Positions 1-12,005 of a DNA stretch of 64,000 nt are shown here, one piece after another. Location: positions 1 through 64,000 of the forward strand of contig JALWTA010000038.1 in assembly GCA_027082955.1 (NCBI GenBank), given 5' to 3'. The translations under genes were made by a program, and so were the position numbers. This stretch comes from Sulfurovum sp. (GTDB taxonomy: Bacteria; Campylobacterota; Campylobacteria; Campylobacterales; Sulfurovaceae). How positions within the stretch are numbered: position 1 is the stretch's first letter; the number at the start of each line of letters is the position of its first letter. The notes beneath the pieces were generated by a model. It was not told the origin of the DNA. It searched no databases and was given only the letters and a program-made list of their open reading frames with translations.

Positions 1-120
1 ATACTCACAAACATCGCTCAGATTGAAAATATTGTCAAGGAGAATAAAGATATACTTCAAATTATCGCGCTACTCAGAGCCTACACGCAAAAAGAGCTTG
101 GGTTTATGTGCGAAAGTTGA
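1..120 (+). CDS. C-terminal fragment of a protein of unknown function (5' end outside window)
   Basis: Open frame from base 1 (ILTNIAQIENIVKENKDILQIIALLRAYTQKELGFMCES) to TGA at 118-120. Confidence 0.5.
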   Translation: MLTNIAQIENIVKENKDILQIIALLRAYTQKELGFMCES

Positions 121-173
121 GTTTTTTTTCAATATTACGCTAAAATACTTTCACTTCAACACTAAAGAATGCA

Positions 174-1580
174 ATGCGGTTACAGTCGGTCTTTACAAAT
201 AGCTTTGGTATATTGCTCTCTCGAATCACAGGATTGATCCGTGATATGTTCATGGCATCGGCATTGGGAGCTTCAATATGGTCCGATATGTTTTTTATTG
301 CATTCAAACTACCCAATCTCTTTAGAACGATCTTTGCAGAAGGAGCTTTTACACAGGCATTTTTACCCTCTTTTATTGCAAGCAAAAATAAAAGTGTTTT
401 TGCAACTTCGATCTTTTTACGCTTCTTGCTTTTCATGGTTGTTATTTCAATCGTCGTTACAATTTTCCCGCAGCCTGTTACCAAACTGGTTGCCTGGGGC
501 TGGAATTGGGATATCATTCAAGAAACTGCACCACTAACAGCCATCAACTTCTGGTATTTTGACTTTGTCTTTATCATCACTTTTCTAGGTACACTGTTAC
601 AGTACAAAGAACATTTCGTGACAACCGCTATGTCCAATATACTCATCAATTTTACCATGATATGTACATTATGGCTCTATATCGAGCAGGATCCAAAGAG
701 CGTTGCATATGCATTAAGTATTTCTGTACTCATCGGAGGATTCCTGCAGGTAGCTGCGCACGTACTGGTACTTCGACACTTTCGACTCGACAGTCTTTTT
801 TGGGGCGGTATCAAATACAGAAAGACAAAAGACATTGCTTCCGACACCAAACAGTTTAAAAAACTTTTTCTTTCCGGGATCATCGGCAGTTCAACCCTGC
901 AAATCACTTCTTTCAGCAACACACTGCTTGCAACCTTTCTTGTACCCGGTTCCGTCTCCTTCCTCTTCTATGCCAATAGAGTCTTCAATCTTCCAATGGC
1001 ACTGATCGCTATATCGGTCTCTACCGTACTCTTTCCCTCTGTCTCCAGAGCACTCAACAACGGTAACCACGAAAAAGCTTATGAAAATGTCACACAGGCA
1101 TTTTGGATCCTCGCTTTTCTGCTGGGAGGTGCAACGATTGGAGGGATATTCTTTGCAAAACCTATTATTTGGCTCCTGTTTGAACATGGCAAGTTCTCCT
1201 CTCTTGAAACACTCCATACAGCAAATGTACTACAAATGTATCTGATAGGACTACTGCCGTTTGGTCTGGCTAAACTCTTTTCCCTGTTTCTCTACGCATC
1301 CCACAAGCACCAAAAAGCTGCACATATTGCTCTTTACTCTCTCATAGCTTCTCTGTCTTTTTCTTTGCTCTTGATCTATCCAATGGGGGCTTCAGGACTG
1401 GCATTAGCCAGCAGTATCGGGGGGTGGGTATTGCTTGCTTTGACACTGAAAGAAGTGGGAAAAGAGAAATTTATCACTATTATCCTACACAAACGAACTG
1501 TCTATTTCTTAAGTACCATGCTCTTTCTCAGTATTTTGTTTTACAATATAAATCTTTGGATTCAAACCTTGATCCAATAA
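174..1580 (+). CDS. murJ: Lipid II flippase MurJ/MviN
   Basis: 468 aa multi-TM protein; MviN-like N-terminus GILLSRITGLIRDMFMASALG. Confidence 0.93.
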   Translation: MRLQSVFTNSFGILLSRITGLIRDMFMASALGASIWSDMFFIAFKLPNLFRTIFAEGAFTQAFLPSFIASKNKSVFATSIFLRFLLFMVVISIVVTIFPQPVTKLVAWGWNWDIIQETAPLTAINFWYFDFVFIITFLGTLLQYKEHFVTTAMSNILINFTMICTLWLYIEQDPKSVAYALSISVLIGGFLQVAAHVLVLRHFRLDSLFWGGIKYRKTKDIASDTKQFKKLFLSGIIGSSTLQITSFSNTLLATFLVPGSVSFLFYANRVFNLPMALIAISVSTVLFPSVSRALNNGNHEKAYENVTQAFWILAFLLGGATIGGIFFAKPIIWLLFEHGKFSSLETLHTANVLQMYLIGLLPFGLAKLFSLFLYASHKHQKAAHIALYSLIASLSFSLLLIYPMGASGLALASSIGGWVLLALTLKEVGKEKFITIILHKRTVYFLSTMLFLSILFYNINLWIQTLIQ

Positions 1581-1724
1581 GCCCTTTCAATTTAATTTGC
1601 TATAATCCCCCTATATAAACTAAACCACAATTGAGCGATGAATCATGAACCATGTAAAGCATGCCATTACCCTATTTCTCTATCATCAGATGTACAGTTT
1701 TCATGCAAATGAAAGGAACCGTGT

Positions 1725-2378
1725 ATGATAGGAATCGTCGACTACAACATGGGCAACCTCGCCTCCGTCATCAATGCGTTCAAAAAGGTCGGTGCCGATG
1801 CCGTACTTGAGAGCGATCCGGAAAACCTGGCACAATATGACCGTCTTATCCTGCCCGGTGTAGGTGCATTCGGCGACGCTATGGCACATTTGAAGAGCAA
1901 CGGCATGGATGAAGCAGTCAAAGCCTTTGGGGCAAGCGGCAAACCTCTGCTTGGCATCTGCCTTGGTATGCAGCTTCTCTTTGAAAGTTCCGAAGAGTTC
2001 GGTGAGCACAAAGGGCTTGGTCTGATCCCTGGCAAAGTCGTGGCGTTTGATGAGAGCAAGTTCGATCATCCGCTGAAAGTACCGCATATGGGATGGAACG
2101 AACTTTTTGTGCAAAGCACAAAAAGGATTGATGATGGAGGATGGAAGATGGAGGATGGGAGATCTGTGCTTTTTGATGGGCTTCCGAATGAATTTTATCT
2201 TTACTTTGTCCACTCCTACCATGCAGTCTGTGACGATACCTACGCCATAGGAAAGACCTACTACGGATACGAATTTGTCTCAGCAGTACAGAACAAAAAT
2301 ATCTTCGGCATCCAGCCCCACCCTGAAAAGAGCCATGAGAATGGACTGAAGATTATAGAAAATTTCACCAAGTTATAG
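1725..2378 (+). CDS. hisH: Imidazole glycerol phosphate synthase glutamine amidotransferase subunit HisH, with an in-frame hairpin+heptamer insertion
   Basis: Class I GATase motifs (LPGVGAFGDAM, GICLGMQLLF, HPEKSHENGL); upstream of hisA. Confidence 0.95.
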   Translation: MIGIVDYNMGNLASVINAFKKVGADAVLESDPENLAQYDRLILPGVGAFGDAMAHLKSNGMDEAVKAFGASGKPLLGICLGMQLLFESSEEFGEHKGLGLIPGKVVAFDESKFDHPLKVPHMGWNELFVQSTKRIDDGGWKMEDGRSVLFDGLPNEFYLYFVHSYHAVCDDTYAIGKTYYGYEFVSAVQNKNIFGIQPHPEKSHENGLKIIENFTKL

Positions 2379-2484
2379 GAACAAAAATGCAAATATACCT
2401 AATAAAAGCATCGCCACGCGATGCATACCAATATCATCAATCATCAATCATCAATCATCAATCCATTTTTGACGGAGCTCAAAA

Positions 2485-3198
2485 ATGACAATTCTTCCCG
2501 CAATCGACCTCAAAGACGGCAAAGCCGTCAGACTCTCCAAAGGTTTGATGGATTCAGCCAAGATCTACAGTGACGAACCGTGGCAGGTTGCCAAACGTTT
2601 TGAGGAACTGGGCAGCCAATGGGTACATCTGGTCGACCTCAACGGCGCCTTTGCCGGAAAACCGGAGAATCTTGAGCAGATCAAAAAGATTCGCCAACAC
2701 TGCAATCTCAAACTCGAACTTGGCGGCGGTATCCGCGATGAGGAGACCATCAAAATGTATCTTGATCTCGGTATTGACCGGCTGATCCTCGGCTCCGTTG
2801 CGGTAAGAGACCCGGAATTTGTCAAAGCGATGGCATCAAAGTACCCCATCGTTGTCGGTATCGATGCGATCGACGGTATGGTGGCAGTCGAGGGGTGGGC
2901 AGAAACATCAGACATGAAAGCGACCGACCTTGCCAAGGAGTTTGCAGCCTGCGGTGTGGAGGCAATCATCTGTACCGATGTGGGGCGTGATGGTATGATG
3001 ACTGGCGTCAACATCGACTTTACCCTCTCTATCAAAGAGGCTTCCGGGATTGAAACCATCGCCAGCGGTGGGCTGAAAGATATGAATGATATCAGAGCAC
3101 TGATCGATGCGGGTATCGACGGTACCATTGTCGGCAAGGCTTTTTACGAAGGCACGCTCGATCTTCAAGAGGCATTTGAGGCAGTCCATGCAAAATAG
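2485..3198 (+). CDS. hisA: Phosphoribosylformimino-5-aminoimidazole carboxamide ribotide isomerase HisA
   Basis: [42 protein letters not shown]. Confidence 0.96.
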   Translation: MTILPAIDLKDGKAVRLSKGLMDSAKIYSDEPWQVAKRFEELGSQWVHLVDLNGAFAGKPENLEQIKKIRQHCNLKLELGGGIRDEETIKMYLDLGIDRLILGSVAVRDPEFVKAMASKYPIVVGIDAIDGMVAVEGWAETSDMKATDLAKEFAACGVEAIICTDVGRDGMMTGVNIDFTLSIKEASGIETIASGGLKDMNDIRALIDAGIDGTIVGKAFYEGTLDLQEAFEAVHAK

Positions 3199-4027
3199 AT
3201 ACTATGAACTGACCGTCACACTCGATGCGCAGTATGTCGACCTGATCGCTGATTTTATTATGAACCTCTATGATGACGGTATCGAATTTGGCAAAGAGAA
3301 GCTGATCCTCCGCAGCGAAAATGATTTAACTTACGTTAAAGATGCCCTGCTATCGTTGGGCAGTGAGATAGAACCTCCTATCAAAATGGAGATTACACTG
3401 GAAGAGAAAGAGAATGTGGACTGGATCAAAACCTATCAGGAGTCCATCCAGCCCATTGAAGCAGGGAAGTTTTATATCTTCCCAAGCTGGCATGCACCCA
3501 AAGAGGATCTGATCAATATCAAGATCGACCCGGCACTGGCATTCGGTTCCGGACACCATGCCACCACATTCTCCTGTCTTCAGGCACTCAGTGACGTCGT
3601 CAAGCCTGGTGACAGTGTTATCGATGTAGGATGCGGTTCAGGCATTTTGGGGCTTGCATGTACCAAACTGGGCGCAACTGTAGCGCTTTGCGATACCGAC
3701 CCGGTCTCGGTAACAAGCTGTGAGCAGAACTTTGCACTCAACGAGGCCTCCTATAAAGCGCTTTGGGAAGGTTCTGTGGACAAAGCAGATAGCACTTATG
3801 ATGTGGTCATTGCCAATATCATCGCCGATGTGCTTAGAATGATCGCAGCCGATCTCAAAAAAGTACTCAAACTCGGCGGAACCCTGATACTTTCAGGTAT
3901 TTTGGATAAAAAAGAGACAGCGGTAGCAGAAGCTTTCAGTGATCTGTCACTTCAAAGACGTATCCACAAAGATGAGTGGGTCACTTTAGTTTACACAAAG
4001 GACAGCAATGGCGAACAACCAGAATAA
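3188..4027 (+). CDS. prmA: Ribosomal protein L11 methyltransferase PrmA
   Basis: SAM-binding [14 protein letters not shown] and [14 protein letters not shown]; likely ATG at 3188 overlapping the hisA stop (ORF track extends to 3107). Confidence 0.9.
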   Translation: MQNRYYELTVTLDAQYVDLIADFIMNLYDDGIEFGKEKLILRSENDLTYVKDALLSLGSEIEPPIKMEITLEEKENVDWIKTYQESIQPIEAGKFYIFPSWHAPKEDLINIKIDPALAFGSGHHATTFSCLQALSDVVKPGDSVIDVGCGSGILGLACTKLGATVALCDTDPVSVTSCEQNFALNEASYKALWEGSVDKADSTYDVVIANIIADVLRMIAADLKKVLKLGGTLILSGILDKKETAVAEAFSDLSLQRRIHKDEWVTLVYTKDSNGEQPE

Positions 4028-6050
4028 CCAAAACCAGAATAACAACAATAACAACAACTTTTTCAACGACAACCCTCTGCTGGCATTTGCCATCTTCTCT
4101 ATTGTCATCATCCTGATCTTCAAGTCGTTTGTCGGAGACGGTGGAGGCAGTCTGAGCACCCTGATGAATACACAGAATGTCTCCCTGACAAAACAGGTGA
4201 AGTACTCTGACATCAAAGCCAAGATCAAAGAGGGAACGGTTAAAAGTGTCAAACTCACCCCTTCAAGTGTTGAAGCAATCAGCGAAGAGGGCGGACGCAA
4301 AATACGCTATGTGGCACAAAACGTACCCACCTATGACGAGACACTCATTCCGCTGCTGGAGAAGAAAAATATCCCTTACGAAGGTATTGTAGGCAACAGT
4401 TTTATCTCTGAGCTTATCAGTATGCTCCTGCCAATCCTCATCTTCTTTGCCATCTGGATATTTCTGGCAAAAAAGATGTCCAAAGGAATGGGTGGAGGCA
4501 TCCTTGGAGCAGGCAAAGCAGACAAGCTGATCAACTCTGAAAAACCAGATACCAAGTTTGACGATGTACAGGGGGTCGAAGAGGCAAAAGATGAGGTCAA
4601 AGAGATCGTTGACTTCCTCAAGTTCCCCGAACGCTACATCGAACTGGGTGCAAAGATCCCCAAAGGGGTACTACTTGTGGGCCCTCCGGGGACTGGTAAA
4701 ACCCTCCTTGCCAAAGCGGTTGCAGGAGAAGCGTCTGTGCCGTTCTTCTCTGTCAGCGGATCAAGCTTCATTGAGATGTTCGTCGGTGTGGGTGCAAGCC
4801 GTGTACGTGACCTCTTTGCACAGGCAAAAAAAGAGGCACCTGCTATCATCTTCATCGATGAGATCGATGCGATTGGTAAATCAAGAGCTTCAGGTGGACA
4901 GCTCGGGGGCAACGATGAGCGCGAGCAGACACTCAACCAGCTGCTTGCAGAAATGGACGGGTTCGGTACTGACACACCGGTCATCGTCCTTGCAGCAACC
5001 AACCGTCCCGAAACACTCGATGCTGCGCTGCTGCGTGCCGGACGTTTTGACCGTCAGGTACTTGTCGACAAGCCTGACTACGAGGGTCGTCTTGCCATTC
5101 TCAAAGTCCACTCCAAAGATGTCAAACTTGCCCCAAGTGTAGACCTTGAAGTGGTTGCCAAACAGACTGCCGGACTGGCGGGTGCCGATCTTGCCAATAT
5201 CATCAACGAAGCGGCACTTCTGGCAGGACGACAAAACAAAAAACAGATCGAACAGGAAGATCTACTTGAAGCCATAGAGCGCTCCTTTGTCGGACTGGAG
5301 AAGAAAAACCGCAAGATCAACGAAAAAGAGAAAAAGATCGTTGCCTACCATGAAAGCGGACATGCCCTGATGGCTGAACTTACCGAAGGTGCCACACGGG
5401 TTACAAAAGTCTCCATCATCCCAAGAGGACTTGGTGCACTGGGCTATACCCTGCACCTGCCTGAAGATGAGGAGCGTTTCCTCAAACAAAAGCATGAACT
5501 CGTTGCCGAAGTGGATGTACTCCTTGGTGGACGTGCTGCCGAAGAGGTATTTATCGGTGAGATCAGTACCGGGGCAGGCAACGACCTTGACCGTGCTACA
5601 GCGATCCTGAAAGACATGATCTCTGTCTACGGTATGACTGATGTTGCAGGGCTGATGGTACTCTCACGCAGCCAAAACTCTTTCCTTGGCGGTGGGGCGG
5701 TCAGTACAGACTACAGCGAGAAGATGGCTGAAGAGATGGATGCCTACATCAAACGCACGCTCAATGAGCGCTACGCCTATGTCAAAGAGACGCTGACTGC
5801 CTACAAAGGCGCCATCGAGGGTATGGCAAAAGAGCTGCTCGATGCAGAGGTGATCGAGGGTACCACTGTAAGAAAGATCATTGAAAACTTCGAACAAGAA
5901 CATGGTATGCCAAGCCGTCTGGCGCATAAAGAGGCGATTGCCAAAAACAAAGAAGCCAAAGAGGCAAAGGATGTCTCTCAAAAGCAAACCGAAGAGGAAA
6001 CACCTGCTTCACCATCACAGTCTGATGAACGAGGGGATCAGGAGGCATAG
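4008..6050 (+). CDS. ftsH: ATP-dependent zinc metalloprotease FtsH
   Basis: Walker [21 protein letters not shown] region, HESGHAL zinc motif; Asn/Gln-rich N-terminus. Confidence 0.97.
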   Translation: MANNQNNQNQNNNNNNNFFNDNPLLAFAIFSIVIILIFKSFVGDGGGSLSTLMNTQNVSLTKQVKYSDIKAKIKEGTVKSVKLTPSSVEAISEEGGRKIRYVAQNVPTYDETLIPLLEKKNIPYEGIVGNSFISELISMLLPILIFFAIWIFLAKKMSKGMGGGILGAGKADKLINSEKPDTKFDDVQGVEEAKDEVKEIVDFLKFPERYIELGAKIPKGVLLVGPPGTGKTLLAKAVAGEASVPFFSVSGSSFIEMFVGVGASRVRDLFAQAKKEAPAIIFIDEIDAIGKSRASGGQLGGNDEREQTLNQLLAEMDGFGTDTPVIVLAATNRPETLDAALLRAGRFDRQVLVDKPDYEGRLAILKVHSKDVKLAPSVDLEVVAKQTAGLAGADLANIINEAALLAGRQNKKQIEQEDLLEAIERSFVGLEKKNRKINEKEKKIVAYHESGHALMAELTEGATRVTKVSIIPRGLGALGYTLHLPEDEERFLKQKHELVAEVDVLLGGRAAEEVFIGEISTGAGNDLDRATAILKDMISVYGMTDVAGLMVLSRSQNSFLGGGAVSTDYSEKMAEEMDAYIKRTLNERYAYVKETLTAYKGAIEGMAKELLDAEVIEGTTVRKIIENFEQEHGMPSRLAHKEAIAKNKEAKEAKDVSQKQTEEETPASPSQSDERGDQEA

Positions 6051-6770
6051 ATGCGCACCTCCCCCAAACTCATCTACCTGCTGCCGAATCTTTTTACAGC
6101 AGGCAGCATCTTCGTCGGTGTCATCAGCATCGTTGAAGCCAGTCAGGGACATTTTGTCAACAGTGCCTGGCTTATTCTCCTTGCACTCCTCTTTGACGGA
6201 CTTGACGGACGGGTTGCACGCCTGACAAACACTACCAGCCAGTTTGGTGTCGAGTTTGATTCCCTTGCAGACATTATCTCCTTTGGAATTGCTCCGGCGA
6301 TGCTGCTCTACTTCTTTGCAGGGCATGACTTTGGACGCTTTGGTATCCTTGTCTCCGCACTCTATGTGATCTTCGGTGCGATCCGTCTGGCACGCTTTAA
6401 CATCTCCACTGCCAAAAGTGACCCTAACGTTTTCATAGGGCTTCCCATTCCTACTGCTGCCATTTTTACGGCGATGTGGATATTGCTGCTGCAAAAGTAT
6501 GAACTTGAAGCATACCGCATTATACTGCTCTTTCTTGTACTCGGTATTGCCCTGCTGATGGTCAGTAACTTCCGTTACCCCTCTTTTAAAAAAATACAGC
6601 TTGACAAACCATTGGTTTTTAAAACTATGATCGTGTTGGTACTGTGTGCCTCACTGCTCTACCTCTTCGCTGCCGAAGGCTTTGCGCTGATCATATTTGC
6701 CTATGTGGTCTATGGACCACTGCGTGCACTGCATACGATGACAACAAGGAAGATACATTTTAAACGATAA
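6051..6770 (+). CDS. pssA: CDP-diacylglycerol--serine O-phosphatidyltransferase
   Basis: CDP-alcohol phosphotransferase motif DGLDGRVARLTNTTSQFGVEFDSLAD. Confidence 0.93.
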   Translation: MRTSPKLIYLLPNLFTAGSIFVGVISIVEASQGHFVNSAWLILLALLFDGLDGRVARLTNTTSQFGVEFDSLADIISFGIAPAMLLYFFAGHDFGRFGILVSALYVIFGAIRLARFNISTAKSDPNVFIGLPIPTAAIFTAMWILLLQKYELEAYRIILLFLVLGIALLMVSNFRYPSFKKIQLDKPLVFKTMIVLVLCASLLYLFAAEGFALIIFAYVVYGPLRALHTMTTRKIHFKR

Positions 6771-6780
6771 TTTTTTTCCT

Positions 6781-6810
6781 TGCTATTTTTGTTAAATTTG
6801 GTTATACTGC
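6781..6810 (+). promoter_or_regulatory. Sigma70-like promoter upstream of the leuA leader
   Basis: TTGCTA - 17 nt - TATACT immediately upstream of the leader peptide RBS. Confidence 0.6.
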
Positions 6811-6832
6811 TAAAAAATCACAGGAGAAACCC

Positions 6833-6904
6833 ATGAAAACTTTCATACAGCAACATACTATTTTCACACAAAACGCTTCTCTCCTGCTACTACTATCTCT
6901 TTAA
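6833..6904 (+). CDS. Candidate leucine leader peptide (attenuator leader) for leuA, MKTFIQQHTIFTQNASLLLLLSL
   Basis: ATG preceded by AGGAG; 23 aa with CTC CTG CTA CTA CTA TCT CTT before TAA; located 125 nt upstream of leuA. Confidence 0.75.
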   Translation: MKTFIQQHTIFTQNASLLLLLSL

Positions 6905-7028
6905 TCACTCTTTGATATACCCCTGTTTAAATCTTTTAGTTTCTAATTAACCCCTTTTTAGGTAAAATTAGACAATTTTTACCGTTTGCAACAAGACAGA
7001 CGGTTTGCACAGATCATAAGGCAAAACA

Positions 7029-8579
7029 ATGAACACAGAAACCATTAAAATTTTTGACACAACATTGAGAGACGGTGAGCAGAGCCCCGGTGCTTCAATG
7101 AACACTGAAGAGAAGATACAGATCGCAGCACAGCTTGAGCGGTTGGGTGTGGACATTATCGAGGCAGGGTTCGCTGCAGCAAGTCCTGGAGACTTTGATG
7201 CCATCGACAAGATCGCACAGCGTGTGACTGGCTCAACAGTCTGTTCACTTGCACGTGCAATTGACGCCGATATCAAGGCTGCGGGAGAAGCGATTGCCAA
7301 GGCAAAGCATCAGCGCATTCATACCTTTATCGCCACCAGTCCGATCCATATGGAGCACAAACTCAAAATGACTCCGGACGAGGTGATCAGACGTGCTGTG
7401 CATGCAGTCGAGTATGCCAGAGAGTTTGTAGAGGATGTGGAGTTCAGTTGCGAAGATGCGGGACGTTCTGACATCGGTTTTCTCAAAGAGATCAGCGATG
7501 CAGTCATTGAAGCAGGCGCTACGACTATCAACCTTCCCGATACCGTCGGCTTCAGACTTCCTTTTGAGATCGGTGCCATGGTCAAGGAGATGAGCGAGTA
7601 CACCAAAGGCAGAGCGATCATCTCTGTCCACAACCACAACGACCTTGGACTTGGGGTGGCAAACTCCCTTGAAGCAGTGATGAATGGTGCCAGACAGGTA
7701 GAGTGTACCATCAACGGACTTGGTGAAAGAGCGGGTAATGCCGCACTTGAGGAGATCGTCATGGCATTGAAGGTAAGAAACGATGTCTTTGGCGGGCTTG
7801 ATACCAATATCAACACCAAAGAGATCTACCCTACCAGCCGTCTTATCGCTACCATTACAGGCATTGAGCCGCAGCCCAACAAGGCGATTGTCGGTAAAAA
7901 TGCCTTTGCACACGAGAGCGGTATCCATCAAGATGGTGTGCTTAAAAACAAAGAGACCTACGAGATCATCCGTCCACAGGATATTGGGCTTGATTTGAGT
8001 GATACTTTGGTGCTGGGCAAACACTCCGGACGTGCTGCATTTAAAGACAAGCTCCACAAGCTTGGCTTTGATTTGGATAATGAGGCACTCAACCGTGCTT
8101 TTGAGCGTTTCAAGATCCTTGCCGACCGCAAAAAAGATATCTATGATGATGATATCCGTGCGCTTGTCACCAACGAAATGACCAAAGCGACACAGGTTTA
8201 TGAGATCGTCTCACTCCAGTTGATGGATTGCTCTGAGGGAGTACCCAGTGCCGCAGTCAAAATACGCACCCAAGAAGGAGAGGTGATGGATGCAAGCATC
8301 GGCGGCGGTACAATTGATGCAGTCTTTAAAGCGATCGACCGTATTACCGGATATACCGGAAGGCTTGATGAGTATCGTGTCAAATCGGTCTCAGAAGGAA
8401 AAGATGCTTTGGCAAATGTGACCGTCAAAGTCAGTTTCAACGATGAACCATCCGTCATCGGACACGGTTTGCATCTGGATACCATGCTCGCCAGTGCCAG
8501 AGCCTACATCGGTGCGCTTAACAGCTATTTGAGTATGGAAGGAAAATTGAAAGAGAGACCGCATAAAGTTATTTTATAA
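7029..8579 (+). CDS. leuA: 2-isopropylmalate synthase
   Basis: [49 protein letters not shown]. Confidence 0.96.
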   Translation: MNTETIKIFDTTLRDGEQSPGASMNTEEKIQIAAQLERLGVDIIEAGFAAASPGDFDAIDKIAQRVTGSTVCSLARAIDADIKAAGEAIAKAKHQRIHTFIATSPIHMEHKLKMTPDEVIRRAVHAVEYAREFVEDVEFSCEDAGRSDIGFLKEISDAVIEAGATTINLPDTVGFRLPFEIGAMVKEMSEYTKGRAIISVHNHNDLGLGVANSLEAVMNGARQVECTINGLGERAGNAALEEIVMALKVRNDVFGGLDTNINTKEIYPTSRLIATITGIEPQPNKAIVGKNAFAHESGIHQDGVLKNKETYEIIRPQDIGLDLSDTLVLGKHSGRAAFKDKLHKLGFDLDNEALNRAFERFKILADRKKDIYDDDIRALVTNEMTKATQVYEIVSLQLMDCSEGVPSAAVKIRTQEGEVMDASIGGGTIDAVFKAIDRITGYTGRLDEYRVKSVSEGKDALANVTVKVSFNDEPSVIGHGLHLDTMLASARAYIGALNSYLSMEGKLKERPHKVIL

Positions 8580-8582
8580 CCT

Positions 8583-8677
8583 GTAGGGTGCGTAAACACG
8601 CACCTTTTACATTCATTAGATAAGAAGAACATTGTTTTTTGGAGAATGGTTTGAAGGTGCGTGATTACGCACCCTAC
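8583..8677. repeat. Pair of inverted REP-like palindromes (GTAGGGTGCGTAAACACGCACC / GGTGCGTGATTACGCACCCTAC)
   Basis: 22-nt units at 8583-8604 and 8656-8677 in opposite orientation; third copy at 62147-62168. Confidence 0.8.
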
Positions 8678-8732
8678 GCGACAATACCCATCCCCAATAC
8701 ACCAATGACCAATATACCAATAACAAGAAATA

Positions 8733-10037
<1,305 letters not shown>

Positions 10038-10040
10038 TTA

Positions 10041-10070
10041 AATATTCGGGTGAAAATCGACCCGAATATT
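10041..10070 (-). terminator. Perfect 11-bp hairpin downstream of the 10080-10811 gene
   Basis: AATATTCGGGT GAAAATCG ACCCGAATATT; no clear U-tract. Confidence 0.4.
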
Positions 10071-10079
10071 ATCTTACCG

Positions 10080-10811
10080 TTATTGTGCAGCAGCAGTTGA
10101 AGGAAGCGTGATCCATGCTGCTGCGCCTTGTCGAATTTTATCTACATGGACACCAATCGCGACTGCTTTTCCTTCAAGGTCTTTGTCATATACAATATCA
10201 AAGTATGAAAGTCCTTTATCTTCTGGAGATTCGCTGCTATTATTGTCATTAGGGAATTGTACATGTGCTACTTTAATTCTTCCAAGCAGACACTTTTCAT
10301 TTCCAATCACATAATGAAGTTGATCAGTTGTTTCCACATTATACGCAATATCCTGTCCAAACTCCAGTGCACTCCCTGTTTTGGTGATCTTCCAATCACC
10401 TAAATAACTACTTCCCTGACGAGGTGCGGTAGGGAGCACAATCAACGTATCATTCGCTGCGATGTTCAATGCAGCAAGATTCTCATTGGGATCAACAAAA
10501 GAAAGAGGGGCAGTGGTACGTATCTGGCCGCTGCTTCCTTCATAGTAGCATGATCGTGCAGCACCGTTAACTAAAGCAACTTTTATTGGCAAGTTCGAAA
10601 GCGGCTGCCCATTCTCATCAAGCGTGTGTACTGCGATATGAATAATATCTGTTCCCTTTCCAGTATCGGTAGCAATAGACGGTGTAACTATTGACATACT
10701 CCATGTTGTTTGAGACGGTGGTACATTCCCTGTACTGCTTGAGGTATTACATCCTGTAACAATCAATGCCACACATGCAGCATACAAACTGTATATGATT
10801 TTTCTTTTCAT
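10080..10811 (-). CDS. Predicted lipoprotein of unknown function
   Basis: MKRKIIYSLYAACVALIVTGCN lipobox signal peptide. Confidence 0.7.
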   Translation of the reverse strand: MKRKIIYSLYAACVALIVTGCNTSSSTGNVPPSQTTWSMSIVTPSIATDTGKGTDIIHIAVHTLDENGQPLSNLPIKVALVNGAARSCYYEGSSGQIRTTAPLSFVDPNENLAALNIAANDTLIVLPTAPRQGSSYLGDWKITKTGSALEFGQDIAYNVETTDQLHYVIGNEKCLLGRIKVAHVQFPNDNNSSESPEDKGLSYFDIVYDKDLEGKAVAIGVHVDKIRQGAAAWITLPSTAAAQ

Positions 10812-10832
10812 TCTCTATATTCCTTCAAACTG

Positions 10833-11360
10833 TTAAAAAAGATAGTTAAAACCAAATACTACACTGCTAAGATGATCAACTTCATTTATTTGTGTCAAAG
10901 AGTATCTGTATCCAAGATCAAGATCAATTTGAGGGGTGATACCGATAACAATTCCTGCCTGTCCTCCATACATCACACCAGAAACATCTATTGCAGTACT
11001 TTGATAATTGGCATAACCGACATTAAGCCCTATAAAAGGACGGACACTTACTTCAGACCCACTGTTATAGAAAAAATAATCGATCATTGCAAGCCCCTTG
11101 TTCACCTTTTGGTCATCACTGGAACTGTTATAGTAATCATATACGAATGTTGTCCGCCAGTCATCTGTTTGGGCACCAAGACGTATACCAAATTCTGCGG
11201 TATTTCCTTTTTTATTCAGTTCACTGTATGTATCTCCCTGTACTTCCGCTGCACCAACTTCAAGCCCTAAAAACTTTTTGTCTCCCGGTGCGGAATCTGC
11301 ATATAGTGTATTTCCCAAAGCCAAACCTGCCAAAAGTGCTACAACTGTCTTTTTCATCAT
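10833..11360 (-). CDS. Predicted outer-membrane beta-barrel protein
   Basis: Signal peptide MMKKTVVALLAGLALGNTLYA; alternating strands, C-terminal GFNYLF. Confidence 0.7.
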   Translation of the reverse strand: MMKKTVVALLAGLALGNTLYADSAPGDKKFLGLEVGAAEVQGDTYSELNKKGNTAEFGIRLGAQTDDWRTTFVYDYYNSSSDDQKVNKGLAMIDYFFYNSGSEVSVRPFIGLNVGYANYQSTAIDVSGVMYGGQAGIVIGITPQIDLDLGYRYSLTQINEVDHLSSVVFGFNYLF

Positions 11361-11539
11361 TTTTTACTCCTATCCTTACAATTATTTGGAATTTCGCATA
11401 AATATGCACGTCTTACTAGTATAACACGCATTTATATTTTTTAATCTTAATTAAGGATAAAAACATGGAGAAAAAATGATAAAGCGTTTAGATATCGTTT
11501 TGAATGTCAATTTTTTTAATGAAGTCATCAATGTAGGGA

Positions 11540-11616
11540 TGGTGTCAAGAGGGAGACTTGAACTCCCGACCTCCGGCTTATGAGACCAGCGCTCTAACCA
11601 GCTGAGCTACCTTGAC
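11540..11616 (-). tRNA. tRNA-Met (CAT anticodon)
   Basis: Reverse complement GTCAAGGTAGCTCAGCTGGTTAGAGCGCTGGTCTCATAAGCCGGAGGTCGGGAGTTCAAGTCTCCCTCTTGACACCA; 7-bp acceptor, T-loop GTTCAAGTC, encoded CCA. Confidence 0.93.
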
Positions 11617-11674
11617 GTTGTCTTTGGAGGTCGAGATTTTAGTGCATTATTTCTTAAAGCACGGTTAAAAAACC

Positions 11675-11920
11675 TTAACCAAGTGCTTTTTCGATCGCTT
11701 TTTGGTCAAATCCGCAGATCCAGCGACTGCCAATGAGGACTACCGGTACTCCCCTGCAGCCGTGCCGTTCACAATCCTGTGCTGCTTTGGCATCTTTGGT
11801 AATATCGATTGTTTTAAATTTGTATCCATTCTTTTTAAAGTACTCTTTGGCAACCGTACACCATTTGCAGCTTGGTGAGGTAAAGAGAACGATCTTTTTC
11901 GGTTTCTTTTCTGCCATCAT
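11675..11920 (-). CDS. Glutaredoxin/thioredoxin-fold protein (NrdH/GrxC-like)
   Basis: SPSCKWCTVAKEYF CxxC motif, GVPVVLIG. Confidence 0.8.
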   Translation of the reverse strand: MMAEKKPKKIVLFTSPSCKWCTVAKEYFKKNGYKFKTIDITKDAKAAQDCERHGCRGVPVVLIGSRWICGFDQKAIEKALG

Positions 11921-12005
11921 TTGCTCCTTCTTGCAATTTATGCTGCAATTATAGCATATAGAGAGACTTCATTTCAAAATATTTGTATAAAAATTTGAAG
12001 ATTTA

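Noticed and set aside
1637-1657. GATGAAT CATGAAC CATGTAA upstream of hisH as a heptamer array
   Set aside because: Only about three degenerate units; too weak alone
2126-2461. Heptamer arrays considered as CRISPR arrays
   Set aside because: Units are 7 bp, contiguous, without spacers, and no cas genes are present
4008-4060. Asn/Gln-rich N-terminus of FtsH as a repeat insertion
   Set aside because: Codon-scale low complexity, no period 7 and no hairpin; plausible natural variation
7245-8057. 270-aa minus-strand ORF antisense to leuA
   Set aside because: No recognisable domain; lies entirely within leuA
8694-8721. CCAAT-type array after the leuA REP pair as a true heptamer array
   Set aside because: Spacing of CCAAT is 8, 7, 8, so period 7 is not maintained; mentioned only as degenerate
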